From NCBI GenBank assembly GCA_900546645.1, contig URDR01000029.1, forward strand, positions 1 to 33,047: a DNA stretch of 33,047 bases, in the 5' to 3' direction. This DNA comes from an uncultured Bacteroides sp. (lineage in GTDB: Bacteria > Bacteroidota > Bacteroidia > Bacteroidales > Bacteroidaceae). Below the pieces are notes generated by a model. It made no database searches, was not told the origin of the DNA, and was given only the letters and a program-made list of their open reading frames with translations. This document shows positions 18,789 to 27,013 of this stretch, piece by piece (positions within the stretch are counted from its first letter, which is position 1; every line of letters starts with the position of its first letter). The translations under genes were made by a program, and so were the position numbers.

Positions 18789-18826
18789 TGTTACTTATAT
18801 TTAATTGGTTAGAATATCTTACAATA

Positions 18827-18834
18827 CAAAATTA
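18827..18834 (-). promoter_or_regulatory. -7 promoter box of the first susC unit
   Basis: The minus strand reads TAATTTTG, a match to TAnnTTTG, 38 bases upstream of the susC start codon. Confidence 0.6.
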
Positions 18835-18855
18835 CTTAAATGACCTCTCTTTTTA

Positions 18856-18890
18856 GTTCAAAATAATCGTTTTCAACCATAATATAATCT
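18856..18890 (-). promoter_or_regulatory. Candidate HTCS operator upstream of susC
   Basis: AGATTATATTATGG (18890-18877) and CGATTATTTTGAAC (18869-18856) start 21 bp apart on the minus strand, and the nearer starts 35 bp upstream of the first T of the -7 box. The half-sites are more diverged than at the other two promoters, but the spacing is identical. Confidence 0.55.
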
Positions 18891-18949
18891 AAACAATACT
18901 TTCTTTCCGATATATAAAACACTAAAAAACAGCGCTTTAAGTTTATGAT

Positions 18950-18983
18950 AGACTATTTTATACCATTTTGGACTATTTTTATA
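18950..18983 (+). repeat. Distal direct repeat, matching 8524-8558
   Basis: AGACTATTTTATA (from 18950) and GGACTATTTTTATA (18970-18983) are 20 bp apart on the plus strand; the first copy lacks one T. The element and its right flank are clearly related to 8524-8600: from GGAC onward I count about 12 differences in 54 aligned positions. Confidence 0.55.
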
Positions 18984-18993
18984 TCCTTAATCT

Positions 18994-19060
18994 TTATTTT
19001 ACTGAATATAAAATATATAAACGAACAACCATTGAAATCCATCATAAGAATCGTATAGAC
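18994..19060 (-). pseudogene. Fossil 3' end of a GH146-like gene
   Basis: On the minus strand the last codons read RLYILYSVK followed by TAA, in the same frame and position as GLRTLHSVK and TAG at the end of the frameshifted arabinofuranosidase (8570). Both lie 24-25 bases from a GGAC repeat. Further upstream the frame has a stop (FL*W) and the likeness fades, so only a remnant of perhaps 20 codons is left. The right border is a guess. Confidence 0.45.
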
Positions 19061-19228
19061 AAATCCTGCGTTCTACACGGTGTCCTACAAAATTTAACTT
19101 ATTATTTCACAACCTATTAGTCCTGAAAGCATGTAAGACGTAGGCAGATTTCACAAAACACATTTCGCAGGAAGAGAAAAGCGTTTTACCCGAATTCTTT
19201 TCACTCATAACATAGCCTCAATCGGTCA

Positions 19229-19349
19229 TAGTAACGACAAAGACCTACCGTTACTAACAACTTCAAACATTTTTATTAGAAATATAAATAGTTATTCAAA
19301 GTTTTTTTATCAACTTTGTACGAAATTTAAATACCCAAACTATATTCTT
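19229..19349 (+). promoter_or_regulatory. Upstream region of the HTCS gene
   Basis: A perfect 8-bp inverted repeat, TAGTAACG (19229-19236) and CGTTACTA (19249-19256), has a 12-base spacer. Further on, CAAAGTT (19297-19303) and AACTTTG (19312-19318) form another. The second includes CAACTTTG (19311-19318), one base off the -7 consensus and 31 bases before the ATG, so it may be the promoter. The 21-bp operator pattern of the PUL promoters is not found here. The stretch 19061-19228 shows nothing I can name. Confidence 0.4.
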
Positions 19350-22300
19350 ATGAAAAGCCCAATCAGACTCCTCTTTATACTATTTGTTTTTCTTACTTCA
19401 TTTGAAGGACATGCCAGCTTACCTGAGCAGTTCCACTTCCGGCATTATAGTATTGAAAACGGAATTTCATCGAATGGAATAGCAGCTATCTTACAAGACA
19501 GCAAAGGATATATCTGGTTTGGAACAGACAACGGGTTAAACCGATTTGACGGAACACAGTTTAAATTCTACCAGAAGTCTGATCCGCTTTATCAGAATTT
19601 TCAGTTTAATACAATCTGCACACTATGCGAAGCCAAGGAAAATGAAATTTGGGTAGGAACAGAATGCGGAATCTATATCTATGACCAGAAAAAAGATAAG
19701 TTTACACTCTTCGAACAGGAAACTCATCAAAAAGTAAAAATTGACTCGTGGGTTAATTACATCATTCCTGACAAAGAAAATAATATCTGGATTGCAACTC
19801 AGAGACAAGGTGTTTTTCAATATAATCCGCACTCGAACAAGCTGATACAGTTTGATATTCCTCAAGGTAACGGAAACATCGTACGTATTCTCAGTGATGA
19901 ACAAAATAATATATGGGCTACCGGTATGAACAATTTATACCGACTGAATAAAGTGACCAATACGTTTGAAGATTTCAAGATAGAAGGTGAAGAGAATGGA
20001 GTTTACAGTATGGCTCTTTGGGAAGACAATATGCATCATATTTGGATAGGAACTTGGAAAGATGGTTTATGGAAGCTGGATCCTAATACCCATAAAGTAG
20101 AAAAATTCTTAACTCCCGAAAGCGGAAAAGCTGTAGCACACATTCATTCTATTCTGGAATATGCTCCCAATATTCTCTTTATCGGATCGGATGACGGACT
20201 CATGTTGTTTAATACGCTCACACATGAAAGTAAATTACACACCTATTACGGAGAGGAAAGCGGTGCGCTCTCAGGCAAGTTTATCTATCCGATGATTAAA
20301 GACCGGGAAGGAGGGGTATGGATTGGAACCTATTATAACGGGGTGAACTATCTTCCACCATATTGCGGACAGTTCAAAGGGTATCCGGTTTACAAGAACA
20401 ATTCTCTGTTCAGCAGCAAAATTATCAGCCGCTTCTGCGAAGACGCACAAGGGAATGTGTGGATTGGCTCAGATGATAACGGACTTAGCCGCTTTTCACC
20501 CGTCACCGGAGAGTTTGTTGATTTTCCGGGAAGGAAACAACTACAGAGTGAAAACATACATGCACTCTGCGCTGTAAACAATCACTTATGGATAGGAACC
20601 TATAGTAACGGAATACACGTGCTTAATATGCAAACCGGTCAAATCAAGACCTATTCGGTACAAGATGGTCTGGACGATATCAGCATTTACTCCATATTCA
20701 AAGATAGCCATGGAAGTATCTGGACCGGATCTATGTCTGGCATCTGTCGCTATGACAGCGAGCAAGACAGTTTCATTCCCATGAAAAAATTAGAATCGCT
20801 CATCATTGAAATAACAGAAGATGTAAAAGGTAACCTGTGGATAGCAACATTAGGAAAAGGAGTTTTTAAATATAACCCTTTTAAAGATATTTGGAAAAAA
20901 TACGACCAAGAACAAGGATTCAGTAATCCAAATATCAATCATCTGTGCATTGATAAAGAACGGAGACTTTGGGCTGCCACACCTGATGGACTTTATTGCT
21001 ATCAAACCGAAAATGATTGCTTCGTATATCAGCCGCTCCATCTTCAAAATGAGTGCATCAACACCATTCTTGAAGGAGATGACTGCTTATGGCTTACCAC
21101 AGCCAAAGGGTTGGTCAAATATATTCCCACCAACCAGACTACTCAGATTTTTACAAAAAGCGACGGACTACAAAGTGAGGCTTTCATCATGGCATCGGGA
21201 ATAAAAACACGCAACGGGGAATTTTATATAGGAAGTATCAACGGGTTTAATACGTTTTATCCACACCAGCTTAAGCTGAATACGCAGAAACCAACCGTAG
21301 TGCTAACCGGACTGGAAATTTTCAATCAAAATATCCAAACAAAAGATGAGGGTATCTTACCTTTATCTATCGACCATTTAGATGAAATTCACCTGTCATA
21401 TAAGCATAACGTCATTACCTTAAGCTATGCTGCCCTAAGCTACTGTACTCCACAGAAAAACAAATATGCCTATATGCTGGAAGGATTTGACAAAAGATGG
21501 AACTTTGTCAACTCGCAGCACAACACCACTTATACCAATCTGGCTGCCGGCACCTATACGTTCCGAGTAAAGGCTTCAAATAATGATAATATCTGGAATG
21601 AACAGGGAACTTCCATACGCATCATCGTACACCCTCCCTTTTATCTGTCACTTCCTTTTAAGATATTCTATTTCCTGCTCTTCTGCTTTGCCATAGCTAT
21701 GCTCATACGCTATGTCAGCAGGCGGAGTGAGAAAAAACATGCCATTGCCATCAGCGAACTCAATGCAAACAAGGAAAAAGAAATGCATGAAGCAAAAATA
21801 AAGTTCTTTACCATGATTGCACATGAGATTCGTACTCCTGTATCCTTGATTATCGGTCCGTTGGAAAAGATTATGCAAGCCACTTTAGATTTGCCCGACC
21901 AAATTCGTAAAGACCTGGAAATCATTGATAGAAACAGTCAGCGCCTGCTCTATTTGGTGAACCAGCTGCTCGACTTCCGCAAGGTAGAACAAAATGAGAT
22001 GACAATGCATTTCTCATCTCAGAATATCAAAAACTTAATGCAAGCTGTATGTGAGCGTTTCCAGCCCTCGATGAAACAGCGTAACATTACGCTGTTTGTC
22101 ACTTATCCGGTACATAATTTCAAAGCCGACGTTGACCGTGAGGCTTTGACTAAAGTATTAAGTAACCTGCTGACCAATGCCAACAAATATACCACCGATA
22201 AAGTGGAGGTGAAGTTTATTCACCAGCCTAACCATCCTACTTTTTCCATCCAAGTTACTGATAACGGGAAAGGCATGGAAGAAGAAGAGCTGAGACTTAT

Positions 22301-23396
22301 ATTCAAGCCCTTCTACCAAGCCTCCGAAAATAAACCGGGTACGGGTATCGGGCTGAGTATTGTAAAAGGCATAGTAGAAGCTCACCACGGACTAGTGGAA
22401 GTAGAATCATGTCCCGGAGTTGGCTCCACTTTCCGTATCCAACTCCCGGTAAGACAGGAAACCGTGGAAAAAGATGCCATGCAACCGGCAGAAAGCATAG
22501 CTGTACCCGAAGATATTATCACTACACAAATAGAGCCGACCGATTCACAGACCTTGCCTGTGATGCTTATAGCAGAAGACAATGAGGATATGTTGAACTT
22601 CCTGCAATCAAACTTCAAGTCAACTTATACCGTGCTAACCGCTACCGACGGAAAAGAAGCACTCAGACTTTTAGAAGAGCAAGAAGTTTCACTGATAATA
22701 AGCGACTGGATGATGCCGAATATGAATGGGGTTGAGTTTTGTCAAGCCATCCGCTCCAACCAGCTCACCAGCCATATACCTTTTATACTTCTGACAGCCA
22801 AAACAGATAATGATTCCAAGATAACAGGCATGAATTGTGGAGCCGATGCTTATATTGAAAAGCCTTTCTCCATCCAGTATCTGGAAGCATGTATTAAAAA
22901 CCTGTTAGAATTAAGGCAGCAATTACGCCAGAAATTCTCACAAATGCCGAATATCCCGCTTAGTTCGATAGCAGGGAATAAAGCTGATGAAGAATTTCTG
23001 AAAAATATGAACCAACTGATTGAGGACAATTTCAGCAATGCTAATCTTTCTATCGATTTTTTATCAGAAAAACTCTGCATCAGCCGGTCCGGATTATTTT
23101 CCAAAATTAAAATACTGGCAAATATGACTCCTAATGAAATGGTTCAGCTAGTACGCTTGAAAAAGGCAGCCGACTTATTGCGTGAAAACAAATACCGCAT
23201 CAACGAAATCAGCTACATGGTAGGATTTAGCAATCCTGCCTATTTCAGCCGATGCTTTCAGAAGCAATTTGGAGTAAAGCCCAGCGAGTTTATCGGTTCT
23301 GAACAGAATACAGACCAAGCAGGACAGATGGGTGCCGAACCGAATGTGAACCACACGGAGCAAAGCAGTACAGAAGATTCTTCTCATGAAAAATGA
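19350..23396 (+). CDS. Hybrid two-component system (HTCS) sensor and transcription regulator of the PUL
   Basis: A 1348-residue one-protein phosphorelay. After a signal peptide (about 1-22) come about a dozen propeller repeats with the IWFGT/IWVGT signature (40-680), a Y_Y_Y domain (681-764), one membrane helix (about 765-787), a histidine kinase with phospho-acceptor His825 in AHEIRTP, ATP-binding motifs NLLTNANKYT, DNGKGM and GTGIGLS (about 930-1055), a receiver domain with Asp1119 in SDWMMPN (about 1068-1185), and a C-terminal AraC-type DNA-binding domain (about 1235-1325, GFSNPAYFSRCFQKQFGVKPSEF). Such proteins sense a specific oligosaccharide in the periplasm and switch on their own PUL. 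All domains look intact. It faces away from the susC unit, and the 21-bp repeats at three promoters are its likely targets. Confidence 0.97.
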   Translation: MKSPIRLLFILFVFLTSFEGHASLPEQFHFRHYSIENGISSNGIAAILQDSKGYIWFGTDNGLNRFDGTQFKFYQKSDPLYQNFQFNTICTLCEAKENEIWVGTECGIYIYDQKKDKFTLFEQETHQKVKIDSWVNYIIPDKENNIWIATQRQGVFQYNPHSNKLIQFDIPQGNGNIVRILSDEQNNIWATGMNNLYRLNKVTNTFEDFKIEGEENGVYSMALWEDNMHHIWIGTWKDGLWKLDPNTHKVEKFLTPESGKAVAHIHSILEYAPNILFIGSDDGLMLFNTLTHESKLHTYYGEESGALSGKFIYPMIKDREGGVWIGTYYNGVNYLPPYCGQFKGYPVYKNNSLFSSKIISRFCEDAQGNVWIGSDDNGLSRFSPVTGEFVDFPGRKQLQSENIHALCAVNNHLWIGTYSNGIHVLNMQTGQIKTYSVQDGLDDISIYSIFKDSHGSIWTGSMSGICRYDSEQDSFIPMKKLESLIIEITEDVKGNLWIATLGKGVFKYNPFKDIWKKYDQEQGFSNPNINHLCIDKERRLWAATPDGLYCYQTENDCFVYQPLHLQNECINTILEGDDCLWLTTAKGLVKYIPTNQTTQIFTKSDGLQSEAFIMASGIKTRNGEFYIGSINGFNTFYPHQLKLNTQKPTVVLTGLEIFNQNIQTKDEGILPLSIDHLDEIHLSYKHNVITLSYAALSYCTPQKNKYAYMLEGFDKRWNFVNSQHNTTYTNLAAGTYTFRVKASNNDNIWNEQGTSIRIIVHPPFYLSLPFKIFYFLLFCFAIAMLIRYVSRRSEKKHAIAISELNANKEKEMHEAKIKFFTMIAHEIRTPVSLIIGPLEKIMQATLDLPDQIRKDLEIIDRNSQRLLYLVNQLLDFRKVEQNEMTMHFSSQNIKNLMQAVCERFQPSMKQRNITLFVTYPVHNFKADVDREALTKVLSNLLTNANKYTTDKVEVKFIHQPNHPTFSIQVTDNGKGMEEEELRLIFKPFYQASENKPGTGIGLSIVKGIVEAHHGLVEVESCPGVGSTFRIQLPVRQETVEKDAMQPAESIAVPEDIITTQIEPTDSQTLPVMLIAEDNEDMLNFLQSNFKSTYTVLTATDGKEALRLLEEQEVSLIISDWMMPNMNGVEFCQAIRSNQLTSHIPFILLTAKTDNDSKITGMNCGADAYIEKPFSIQYLEACIKNLLELRQQLRQKFSQMPNIPLSSIAGNKADEEFLKNMNQLIEDNFSNANLSIDFLSEKLCISRSGLFSKIKILANMTPNEMVQLVRLKKAADLLRENKYRINEISYMVGFSNPAYFSRCFQKQFGVKPSEFIGSEQNTDQAGQMGAEPNVNHTEQSSTEDSSHEK

Positions 23397-23427
23397 AAAA
23401 CGATTTCATCTGCATGACAACTTAAAA

Positions 23428-23505
23428 CCACAGTGTGACTTCTATAAATCACAGTGTGACCTGTACAAACCACAGTGTGACTTTTACAGGTCACACTGTG
23501 GTTTT
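23428..23505. repeat. Three 21-bp tandem repeats plus an inverted copy, possible two-way terminator
   Basis: CACAGTGTGAC occurs at 23429, 23450 and 23471, each exactly 21 bases apart, and inverted as GTCACACTGTG at 23490-23500. The third unit and the inverted copy form a 15-bp perfect stem with an 8-base loop, followed by TTTT. The second unit can pair with the inverted copy over 16 bases instead, so two hairpins compete. It sits between convergent HTCS and recG genes, where a terminator for both is expected. The remaining gap to 23594 shows nothing else. Confidence 0.7.
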
Positions 23506-23594
23506 AAGATTATTCCCTAAATGAAACAATTAATTCAATCGGTTGCGGGAACTCTCCCGACAGCGAAAATAACAAAAAGGCTACGAAAATTTAC

Positions 23595-25700
23595 TTAAGA
23601 AATAACCGACCAGTTTACATTCTTCTTACGCAGTTCTTTAAGTTGTCGCCAAACAATCGCATTTTCTGGCAATACTCCCTGAGGGTCTTCTTCAAGCAAG
23701 CGGTCTGCTATCTCGCGTACAAACTGCAAGAGTTGTCCGTCACGTGCCAAATCGGCAATCTTCAAATCAAAAGCTACTCCGCTTTGTTGAGTTCCTTCCA
23801 AATCACCCGGACCGCGCAGTTTCAAGTCAGCCTCAGCAATTTCAAAGCCGTCGTTCGTTTGAACCATAATTTCAATACGCTTACGGGTTTCTTCGGTCAA
23901 CTTATACCCCGTAACCAAAATACAATACGACTGTTCAGCTCCACGCCCCACACGCCCACGTAACTGATGCAACTGCGACAGTCCGAAGCGCTCGGCATTT
24001 TCAATCACCATGACGGAAGCATTCGGCACATTCACACCCACTTCAATCACAGTGGTTGCCACCATAATTTGTGTTTCCGCCCGCAAAAAACGCTGCATTT
24101 CTTCTTCTTTCTCAGCTGGCTTCATTTTACCATGCACTTTACTCACCTTATATTCAGGAAACTCTTCGCAGATATGCAGATAACCATCTTCCAGATTCTT
24201 TATATCCATTTTTTCACTCTCTTGAATCAATGGATACACTATATATACCTGACGCCCTGCCACGATCTGTTGCCGGAGAAAAGCGTACATTGAAGCACGG
24301 CGGTTATCAAACTGATGCATGGTCTGTATCGGTTTTCTGCCCGGCGGAAGCTCATCAATCACCGAAACATCCAAGTCACCATACAGCGTCATGGCCAAAG
24401 TACGGGGGATAGGGGTAGCCGTCATCACCAGCACATGAGGAGGACAAGTATTTTTTGCCCAAAGTTTGGCACGCTGTGCCACCCCAAACCGATGCTGCTC
24501 ATCAATGACCACCAGCCCCAGCGAAGAAAAGTTCACCGTATCTTCAATCACCGCATGCGTTCCAATCAAGATATGCACATCACCGGTCAACAAGTCTCTC
24601 AAGATGGTTTCTCTCCGCTTTCCTTTAACCGTACCGGTTAATAACTCCACCCGCACATCCATTCCTTTCAGAAAGTGAGAAATCGTTTCATAATGCTGAG
24701 CGGCAAGAATCTCCGTAGGAGCCATCATACATGCCTGAAAACCATTATCCAGTGCTATCAGCATGGTCATTAAAGCCACCAGCGTTTTCCCACTTCCCAC
24801 ATCGCCTTGTAGCAAGCGGTTCATCTGTCTTCCACTTCCCATATCGCGGCGCATTTCCTTTATCACCCGCTTCTGAGCACCCGTTAATGCAAACGGAAGA
24901 TTTTTCGAATAAAAAGTATTGAATATTTCGCCTACTTTCTCAAAGGCCAGTCCACGGAACTTATTTCTCCGTTCTTTGACATAACGCAATAAGTTAAGTT
25001 GAATATAAAACAACTCTTCAAACTTCAACCGGTACTGCGCTTTGCGAAGCAATTCCGGATTCCGGGGAAAATGAATGTTGTAAAGCGCATCAGTCAGTGG
25101 CAAAAGATGATGCTGTTCTATGATGGAAGGACTTAGTGTCTCATCGAATATTTCATGCTGAAGCGTATGAAAAAGATTCTTCATCAATTTTTCAAGTGCA
25201 TGTGAATTCAGATTCATGCGCTTCATCTTCTCCGTTGTATTGTAATAAGGCTGAAGACCCATGTCTGACAAAACCAACTCTCCTGCCGGGTCTATATCCG
25301 GATGGGCAATGTTGATACGACCGTTAAACACGGTGGGCTTACCAAAGACAATATATTCTTCATTCGCCTTGTATTTCCCCATCACAAACTTCAAGCCTTG
25401 AAACCAGACCAAATCAACGACTCCTGTACCATCCGAGAAATGCCCCACCAGCCTCCGCTGGCGACCCTCACCGAACGTTTCAAAACTTAAAACCTTTCCA
25501 CGTAACTGGATATAAGGCATATTGCCGTCTATCTCATGAATATAATACAGACGACTTCTATCTACATATTTATAAGGGAAATTATACAGCAAGTCCCGTA
25601 AGGAGTAAATATTCAACTCCTTATTCAATACAGCCGCACGTTGCGGTCCTACTCCCTGAAGATACTTTACATCACGTGTCGCTAAATCCAACATCCCCAC
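23595..25700 (-). CDS. recG: ATP-dependent DNA helicase RecG
   Basis: A 701-residue full-length RecG, which remodels stalled replication forks and Holliday junctions. The N-terminal HhH-like segment (LQGVGPQRAAVLNK) and OB-fold wedge domain come first, then the helicase core: Walker A GDVGSGKT (about residues 299-306), DEQH box (about 400), TATPIPRTL, and the motif VI stretch QLRGRVGRG. The C-terminal DLKLRGPGDLEGTQQSG segment is typical of the family. It is the last gene of a minus-strand run that starts with ispD 6 bases upstream. It ends facing the HTCS gene. Confidence 0.98.
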   Translation of the reverse strand: MGMLDLATRDVKYLQGVGPQRAAVLNKELNIYSLRDLLYNFPYKYVDRSRLYYIHEIDGNMPYIQLRGKVLSFETFGEGRQRRLVGHFSDGTGVVDLVWFQGLKFVMGKYKANEEYIVFGKPTVFNGRINIAHPDIDPAGELVLSDMGLQPYYNTTEKMKRMNLNSHALEKLMKNLFHTLQHEIFDETLSPSIIEQHHLLPLTDALYNIHFPRNPELLRKAQYRLKFEELFYIQLNLLRYVKERRNKFRGLAFEKVGEIFNTFYSKNLPFALTGAQKRVIKEMRRDMGSGRQMNRLLQGDVGSGKTLVALMTMLIALDNGFQACMMAPTEILAAQHYETISHFLKGMDVRVELLTGTVKGKRRETILRDLLTGDVHILIGTHAVIEDTVNFSSLGLVVIDEQHRFGVAQRAKLWAKNTCPPHVLVMTATPIPRTLAMTLYGDLDVSVIDELPPGRKPIQTMHQFDNRRASMYAFLRQQIVAGRQVYIVYPLIQESEKMDIKNLEDGYLHICEEFPEYKVSKVHGKMKPAEKEEEMQRFLRAETQIMVATTVIEVGVNVPNASVMVIENAERFGLSQLHQLRGRVGRGAEQSYCILVTGYKLTEETRKRIEIMVQTNDGFEIAEADLKLRGPGDLEGTQQSGVAFDLKIADLARDGQLLQFVREIADRLLEEDPQGVLPENAIVWRQLKELRKKNVNWSVIS

Positions 25701-25706
25701 CCTCTT

Positions 25707-26372
25707 TTATAACAGCGCCTCAGCTACCTTTAAATCAAAAGGTGTGGTCAGTTTGATATTCTCCCGATTGCCGGGAACCAGAAAAACGGCATGTCCCCAT
25801 GCTTCCACAACCGAAGCATCATCTGTGAAGTCCGGGGTATAAGCCTGCTCATAAGCCTGTTTCAACAAGCTTACTGTAAATACCTGCGGTGTCTGTACCA
25901 ATCGGTAAGCACTACGAGGAACGGTTTTACTTTCCTCTCTTCCGGCAAGCAGACGCAAGGTCTCTACCACCTCTGTCACCGGAATTACCGCTTCTTTTTC
26001 TACAGCCGCATCATAACAAGCAGAAATCACCTCACGAGCTACAAAAGGGCGTACCCCATCGTGCACTCCTACCAGTCCGTTTCCGCCTTCAATCAAAGCC
26101 AATCCATTTTTTACCGAATGAAAACGTGTTTCACCTCCCGAAGCAATCTGGTGAGGAAGCGTAAATCCGTATTCGGCACACAAGTGCTTCCAGTAATCTT
26201 GCTGATTAGCCGGAAGCACTAAAATGAGTTCCATCTGCTCATCATAGGCGTAAAAGGCTTCCAGCGTACGCATCAGCACCGGTTTACCTTTTACCGGCAC
26301 AAACTGCTTGGGAATATCTCCTCCCATACGCAAGCCTTTTCCTCCTGCAACAATAATGATGTACTTCTTCAT
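25707..26372 (-). CDS. ispD: 2-C-methyl-D-erythritol 4-phosphate cytidylyltransferase
   Basis: A 221-residue IspD, third step of the MEP isoprenoid pathway: it joins CTP and methylerythritol phosphate. Seen are the nucleotide loop VAGGKGLRMGG (8-18) with the IPKQF lysine, the GGETRFHSVKNGL substrate segment (79-91), HDGVRPFV, the TPQVF motif and the closing PGNRENIKLTTPFDL. Length is normal. It lies 6 bases before recG and 9 after the DJ-1 gene, so all three are probably one transcript. Confidence 0.97.
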   Translation of the reverse strand: MKKYIIIVAGGKGLRMGGDIPKQFVPVKGKPVLMRTLEAFYAYDEQMELILVLPANQQDYWKHLCAEYGFTLPHQIASGGETRFHSVKNGLALIEGGNGLVGVHDGVRPFVAREVISACYDAAVEKEAVIPVTEVVETLRLLAGREESKTVPRSAYRLVQTPQVFTVSLLKQAYEQAYTPDFTDDASVVEAWGHAVFLVPGNRENIKLTTPFDLKVAEALL

Positions 26373-26381
26373 GTCAAGTCG

Positions 26382-26930
26382 TTAAGCCATTAACATGCCC
26401 TGTTTTACCTCTTGAACTTTCTCTGCTCCTGCCAGTTTTTCAAGGATGGCAAAACCAAATGCAGGTGCTGCTCCCGGACCTTTTCCCAAGATAAAGTTAT
26501 CGGTAACTTCCACCATATTTCCGGTATATTCAGCCCCTTCAAGATACTGGTCAAATCCCGGATAGCAAGTTGCCTTTTTACCCTTCAGCAGTCCCCGTTT
26601 TCCGTACACCAGCGGAGCCGCACAAATGGCAGCCATCGGCTTGCCGGAAGCGGCAAAATTTCTTATAAGCTTGTCCAGTCCGGCGTGCGCATCCAGATTA
26701 GTAGCTCCCGGCATTCCTCCCGGCAAGACAATCATTTCAATATCTTCTTCACTCAGATTCTCAATTAATTCATCGGCTACAACAGGCACCCGATGAGAAC
26801 TTACCACAGTTTTGTTTCCAGTAACAGAAACTGTTTTCACGTTCAGTCCGCCACGGCGCATGATATCCAATGGAAACATAGCTTCCATTTCTTCAAATCC
26901 TTCAGCCAAAAAGATACAAATAGCTTTCAT
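26382..26930 (-). CDS. DJ-1/PfpI family protein (YajL/DJ-1 type)
   Basis: A 182-residue DJ-1-like protein. The reactive Cys103 lies in the nucleophile elbow AICAAPLVYG, and Glu16 in EGFEEMEA matches the Glu that lowers its pKa in human DJ-1 (Cys106/Glu18). LPGGMPGATNL and the closing LAGAEKV are also typical. Members act in oxidative and carbonyl stress; glyoxalase, deglycase and chaperone roles have been claimed and are disputed. No signal peptide, so cytoplasmic. It sits between tonB (83 bases upstream) and ispD, as in many Bacteroides genomes. Confidence 0.92.
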   Translation of the reverse strand: MKAICIFLAEGFEEMEAMFPLDIMRRGGLNVKTVSVTGNKTVVSSHRVPVVADELIENLSEEDIEMIVLPGGMPGATNLDAHAGLDKLIRNFAASGKPMAAICAAPLVYGKRGLLKGKKATCYPGFDQYLEGAEYTGNMVEVTDNFILGKGPGAAPAFGFAILEKLAGAEKVQEVKQGMLMA

Positions 26931-27013
26931 AAGATTTACTAATTAAAAATTGAACACTTTTATTTCAACATCCTTAGTTCGGCAAGTTCGCTTTCAAGAA
27001 GAACGCGCACAAA

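Noticed and set aside
19255..19318. A copy of the 21-bp operator at the HTCS promoter
   Set aside because: At 35 and 56 bp upstream of the only plausible -7 box (19311-19318) no NGA(C/T)TATTTT half-site is present.
19950..21400. Separate genes on the minus strand inside the HTCS region
   Set aside because: The small minus-strand frames (60-93 codons) are shadows of the propeller repeats of the HTCS.
23428..23505. CRISPR array
   Set aside because: Only three short repeats with 10-base gaps that are similar to each other, an inverted copy and no cas genes nearby.
24315..24641. Plus-strand open frames of about 108 codons opposite recG
   Set aside because: Antisense shadows of a complete, well-conserved helicase gene.
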